A DNA stretch of 8,010 bases from Kiritimatiellia bacterium. GTDB lineage: Bacteria; Verrucomicrobiota; Kiritimatiellia; SLAD01. The notes under the pieces are model-generated. The model was not told the DNA's origin. It saw only the letters and a program-made list of their open reading frames with translations, and did not search any database. Shown here piece by piece: positions 5,678-8,010 of this stretch. The first letter of the stretch is position 1. The number at the start of each line of letters is the position of its first letter. The stretch spans positions 1-8,010 of the forward strand of contig SLAD01000212.1 of NCBI GenBank assembly GCA_007126995.1. The letters run 5' to 3'. Both the position numbers and the translations under genes were made by a program.

Positions 5678-6406
5678 ATGGCTCCACCCAGCAGAGAGTA
5701 TATCTATGGCATCAATCCCGCCTTCGAAGTCATTCGGGCGGGGCGCCGCACCATCTACGAAGCCTTTCTGAATGGCGCCACGATCAAACAACCGCGCCTG
5801 GCCAAACTCAAAGACGTCATCGAACAGCGCAACATAACCGTGACCATCGTCGATAAGCAACGCCTGTTTGAGTTGTCGCGCAGCAAAGAACATCAAGGCG
5901 CAGTGCTGCGAACCTCGACCTACCCCTACGTGCCTTTCGAGTCGCTGCTCGGGCAGTCGCGCTTGTTGATGCTGGATAACGTCGAGGATCCCACCAACGT
6001 GGGTGCCATCATTCGCAGCGCCGAAATCTTTGGTTTTCATGCCATTTGCTTGCCGACCAAAGGCACTCCCGACGTGTACCCCTCGGTCGTGAAAGTGTCC
6101 GCAGGCGCATCTGAGTATTTACAGATTTGTCGCGAAAAGAGCGCCAACAACTACTTCAAGGCCGCCGTGGAAGCGGGCTATCGCGTCATTGCGCTGGACG
6201 GCAAAGGCACAACGGATTTAGCGGAGATCAAGCTGGTGCCGGAAGAGAAATGCCTGCTGGTGATCGGTGGCGAGGATCGCTCTGTCGGACAGTACATTCT
6301 CAACGAGGCACACACCGTGGCACGGATATCAATGGCTGGTCGCGTCAACTCCCTGAACGCCTCCGTCGCTGCGGGGATCGCCATGTTCACGCTGGGCGCG
6401 CGGTGA
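5678..6406 (+). CDS. rlmB: TrmH/SpoU-family 2'-O-methyltransferase, RlmB-like (242 aa)
   Basis: This SPOUT (trefoil-knot) enzyme transfers methyl from SAM to a ribose 2'-OH; RlmB makes Gm2251 in 23S rRNA. The N-terminal substrate-binding domain spans about 8-80 (YIYGINPAFEVI and KEHQGAVLRTS). Motif 1 is DNVEDPTNVGAIIRSAEIFG at 100-119, with N107 and catalytic R113. Motif 2 is LLVIGGEDRSV at 193-203, with E199. Motif 3 is ISMAGRVNSLNASVAAG at 217-233. The length nearly equals that of E. coli RlmB (243 aa), and KVSAGASEYLQI matches the KVACGAAESVPL region. Motif 2 is unusual: the glycines of the common GSEGxG loop are replaced by D and S. The open frame extends upstream, but that part is antisense to rlmD, so the ATG at 5678 is chosen. 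A TrmH-family tRNA methyltransferase is the alternative. Confidence 0.85.
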   Translation: MAPPSREYIYGINPAFEVIRAGRRTIYEAFLNGATIKQPRLAKLKDVIEQRNITVTIVDKQRLFELSRSKEHQGAVLRTSTYPYVPFESLLGQSRLLMLDNVEDPTNVGAIIRSAEIFGFHAICLPTKGTPDVYPSVVKVSAGASEYLQICREKSANNYFKAAVEAGYRVIALDGKGTTDLAEIKLVPEEKCLLVIGGEDRSVGQYILNEAHTVARISMAGRVNSLNASVAAGIAMFTLGAR

Positions 6407-6422
6407 TCAGCCGCCGCACGAC

Positions 6423-6451
6423 TTGACAGAGCCCGTAATGCGTCATACATT
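6423..6451 (+). promoter_or_regulatory. Sigma-70-type promoter of the toxin-antitoxin operon
   Basis: A consensus -35 TTGACA (6423-6428) is followed by 17 bp and the -10-like TACATT (6446-6451, 4 of 6 matches). It starts 17 bp after the rlmB-like stop. The expected transcription start, about 7 nt past the -10, falls on or next to the ATG at 6459, so the mRNA is probably leaderless, or has a very short leader if ATG 6471 is used. Confidence 0.6.
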
Positions 6452-6458
6452 GTGTGAC
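6442..6458. promoter_or_regulatory. Imperfect palindromic operator over the -10 box
   Basis: GTCATACA (6442-6449), T, then TGTGTGAC (6451-6458) form a 17-nt palindrome with 7 of 8 pairs matching. It covers the -10 box completely and ends one base before the ATG at 6459. Ribbon-helix-helix antitoxins usually bind such sites, with their toxin, to repress their own operon. That role here is inferred from position and symmetry. Confidence 0.5.
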
Positions 6459-6680
6459 ATGAAATCGGCAATGTTATCTATTCGACTGGATGAGAATCTT
6501 GAGACCCTGCTGGACGAGGCCAGTCAGAGGCAGCACAAGTCTCGTAGCGAGATTGCGCGAGAGGCGTTGAGGCGTCAACTGCGTATCGGTCAGTTTGAAT
6601 CGCTTCGTCGCAAAGTGATGCCTTATGCAGAGGCGCAAGGCTACTGGACCGATGAAGACGTCTTCAAAGAACTTTCATGA
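6459..6680 (+). CDS. Ribbon-helix-helix (CopG/Arc-type) antitoxin (73 aa)
   Basis: Residues 4-11 (AMLSIRLD) form the DNA-contacting beta-strand, 13-24 helix A, and 28-41 (KSRSEIAREALRRQ) helix B with the typical S-R-S-E turn. The C-terminal part (about 45-73, ending GYWTDEDVFKELS) would wrap the toxin. The product is likely to neutralise the PIN protein and repress the operon by binding the palindrome over its promoter. The stop overlaps the toxin ATG as ATGA (6677-6680), so translation is coupled. The start is chosen at 6459 because the promoter excludes the TTG at 6423 and the ATG at 6438, which lie inside it; ATG 6471 is a second possibility. No Shine-Dalgarno is visible, in line with a leaderless message. 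Fold and pairing are clear; the exact antitoxin family is not. Confidence 0.82.
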   Translation: MKSAMLSIRLDENLETLLDEASQRQHKSRSEIAREALRRQLRIGQFESLRRKVMPYAEAQGYWTDEDVFKELS

Positions 6681-7090
6681 GGGTGTTCCTGGACACGAAT
6701 GTCTTGGCCAGCGCGTTAGCGACGCGAGGGTTGTGTGCCGACCTGCTTCGTGACGTCTTGGCGAAGCACGACCTCATCGTGTCCCAGCCCTTGCTAGATG
6801 AGCTGAGACGGATTCTACTGAGTAAATTCAAGACTCCGGAGGCCCTGACGAATGAGATGCTCAGCTTCTTCGAGTCAGACCTGATGCACATCGATCAAGA
6901 ACCCTTACACCCCATTGATATCAACGATAAAGACGATGTTGTCATGTTGTCTTCAGCCATCAACCGGCAAGCCGATATGTTTGTGACCGGAGACAAGGAG
7001 GCGCTCAGCTTGAGCCAATTTAAGGGCATGCCCATCCTATCGCCCAGAGCCTTTCTTGAGCAGCGTCATGCCCAAGACGAAAACGAGTAA
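6677..7090 (+). CDS. PIN-domain toxin, putative ribonuclease (137 aa)
   Basis: This is a PIN-fold protein of the 'putative toxin-antitoxin system toxin component' type (COG1569-like, PIN_3). Such proteins are expected to be Mg-dependent endoribonucleases that stop growth by cutting RNA. The acidic pocket is visible: D6 in VFLDTNVLASA, E42 in LLDELRRIL, D86/D87 in NDKDDVVML, and D106 in MFVTGDKEAL. The family end LSPRAFLEQ is at 121-129. The length is normal and no catalytic residue is missing, so it should be active. It overlaps the antitoxin by 4 nt (ATGA) and has no ribosome binding site of its own beyond coupling. The cassette looks less GC-rich by eye than its neighbours, which fits horizontal acquisition. 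The RNA target cannot be read from the sequence. It is not called VapC, because that name belongs to a related but distinct PIN group. Confidence 0.85.
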   Translation: MRVFLDTNVLASALATRGLCADLLRDVLAKHDLIVSQPLLDELRRILLSKFKTPEALTNEMLSFFESDLMHIDQEPLHPIDINDKDDVVMLSSAINRQADMFVTGDKEALSLSQFKGMPILSPRAFLEQRHAQDENE

Positions 7091-7109
7091 CGCGACCCCG
7101 CTTCTGCGC

Positions 7110-7138
7110 TTGCACCACTCTCAGTGGTAGGCTAATCT
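7110..7138 (+). promoter_or_regulatory. Weak candidate enolase promoter with embedded palindrome
   Basis: The 94-bp gap before enolase holds a perfect palindrome, ACCACT-CTC-AGTGGT (7114-7128). It overlaps or sits between a weak -35 (TTGCAC, 7110-7115) and a weak -10 (TAATCT, 7133-7138) spaced by 17 bp. The boxes match the consensus poorly. The palindrome could be an operator or a small hairpin ending the toxin transcript, but no T-run follows. Confidence 0.25.
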
Positions 7139-7184
7139 GCGCGCCACAGTTTTTCGAACCCTAACCTGTTAAGGAGACACAGTA

Positions 7185-8010
7185 ATGTCAGAGATCATCG
7201 ATATACATGGACGCGAAATCATTGATTCCCGCGGCAACCCCACCGTCGAAGTGGAAGTCACCTTGTTGAGCGGCGTGGTCGGCCGTGCTGCCGTGCCCTC
7301 GGGCGCGTCAACCGGCGAAAACGAAGCGCTGGAATTGCGGGATGGCGATAAGAAGCGTTATCTCGGCAAGGGCGTCAAGAAGGCGGTCAAGAATATCAAC
7401 ACCTCGATCGCCAACGCCTTGGACGGCCTTGATTCGCTCGACCAGACAACGGTTGACCAGACGCTATTGAATCTCGACGGCACGGAAACCAAGAGCAAGC
7501 TCGGCGCGAACGCGATGCTGGGCGTATCCATGGCGGTCGCGCACGCGGCGGCCTCCTACCTCGAATTGCCGCTGTTCCGTTACATCGGCGGCACCAACGC
7601 CAAGTGTCTGCCGGTGCCGATGATGAACATTCTGAACGGCGGCGAGCACTCGGACGCGCCGGTCGATATTCAGGAATTCATGATCATGCCCAAAGGCGCC
7701 AAGTCCTTCTCGCAAGGCCTGCAAATGGGCGCAGAAGTCTTCCATGCCCTGAAAGCGGTGTTGAAGAAGATGGGCCTGAGCACGGCGGTCGGCGATGAGG
7801 GCGGGTTCGCGCCCAATGTAGCCAGCAACCAGCAGGCGTTGGACGTTATCATTGAGGCCATTCAAAAGGCCGGCTACACGCCCGGCAAAGATATCTTCAT
7901 TGCCTTGGACGCTGCCGCCAGCGAGTTCTACGACAAGGCCAAGAAGAAATACGTCTTCAAGAAGAGCGATAAGTCCAAGCGTTCCGCCGCGCAAATGGTT
8001 GAGTACTACG
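7185..8010 (+). CDS. eno: Enolase (phosphopyruvate hydratase), N-terminal 275 residues, cut by window end
   Basis: This enzyme converts 2-phosphoglycerate to phosphoenolpyruvate and water in glycolysis; in many bacteria it also sits in the RNA degradosome. The ATG at 7185 follows a strong Shine-Dalgarno AAGGAG (7171-7176) with 8-nt spacing. The N-terminal domain starts IHGREIIDSRGNPTVEVEV. The flexible substrate loop is PSGASTGENEALELRDGD (38-55) with S42. NGGEHSDAPVDIQEFMI (151-167) carries H155 and E164. The proton donor E205 lies in GDEGGFAPN, and D242 in ALDAAASEFY is the first Mg ligand. Where most enzymes read HADN, this one reads HSDAP, a variant known from other lineages such as Bacteroidetes. 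A lysine-rich insert (252-266) follows D242. The remaining roughly 150 residues, including the other Mg ligands and the catalytic lysines, lie beyond the window. Confidence 0.97.
   Translation, partial: MSEIIDIHGREIIDSRGNPTVEVEVTLLSGVVGRAAVPSGASTGENEALELRDGDKKRYLGKGVKKAVKNINTSIANALDGLDSLDQTTVDQTLLNLDGTETKSKLGANAMLGVSMAVAHAAASYLELPLFRYIGGTNAKCLPVPMMNILNGGEHSDAPVDIQEFMIMPKGAKSFSQGLQMGAEVFHALKAVLKKMGLSTAVGDEGGFAPNVASNQQALDVIIEAIQKAGYTPGKDIFIALDAAASEFYDKAKKKYVFKKSDKSKRSAAQMVEYY

Noticed and set aside
6423..6458. TTG 6423 or ATG 6438 as the antitoxin start
   Set aside because: TTG 6423 is the first base triplet of the -35 box and ATG 6438 lies in the promoter spacer; the RHH strand begins only after residue 17 of that frame.
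7464..7994. Antisense open frame of 176 codons opposite enolase
   Set aside because: Enolase on the + strand has full motif support; the antisense frame is a shadow.
1..8010. tRNA or rRNA genes and autonomous insertion sequences
   Set aside because: No cloverleaf with TTCGA-type T-loop, no rRNA segments and no transposase motif seen on either strand.

Overview
The window looks like chromosomal housekeeping sequence from a GC-rich, Gram-negative-type bacterium. A large AsmA-like envelope protein points to a double-membrane cell. The phylum is uncertain. The hairpin repeats, the enolase variant NGGEHSDAPVD and the gene mix are compatible with the Verrucomicrobiota/Lentisphaerota/Kiritimatiellota (PVC) group, but that is an impression from memory and was not tested.

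Layout. Positions 1-181 hold two hairpins (the second terminator-like), a leader hairpin and a ribosome binding site. A two-gene + strand unit follows: a 1060-residue AsmA/YhdP-like membrane-anchored protein (182-3364) and, 10 bp later, an oligoribonuclease-type DEDDh exonuclease (3375-3992). Next is a 463-bp non-coding stretch packed with hairpin repeats of two families (3993-4455). On the - strand is a TRAM/4Fe-4S 23S rRNA uracil-5-methyltransferase of the RlmD type (5640-4456). It diverges, across only 37 bp, from an RlmB-type SPOUT 2'-O-methyltransferase (5678-6406). A compact toxin-antitoxin cassette comes next: a ribbon-helix-helix antitoxin and a PIN-domain toxin with overlapping ATGA, driven by a TTGACA promoter whose -10 box lies inside a 17-nt palindrome. 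The window ends inside enolase (7185 onward), which has a strong AAGGAG ribosome binding site.

Together the genes cover envelope maintenance, the last step of RNA decay, two 23S rRNA modifications, a probable RNase toxin module and central glycolysis. No defence island, phage or CRISPR system is present. The least ordinary parts are the repeat cluster at 3998-4397, where stems keep pairing while their sequence changes, and the apparently leaderless promoter/operator of the toxin-antitoxin cassette.
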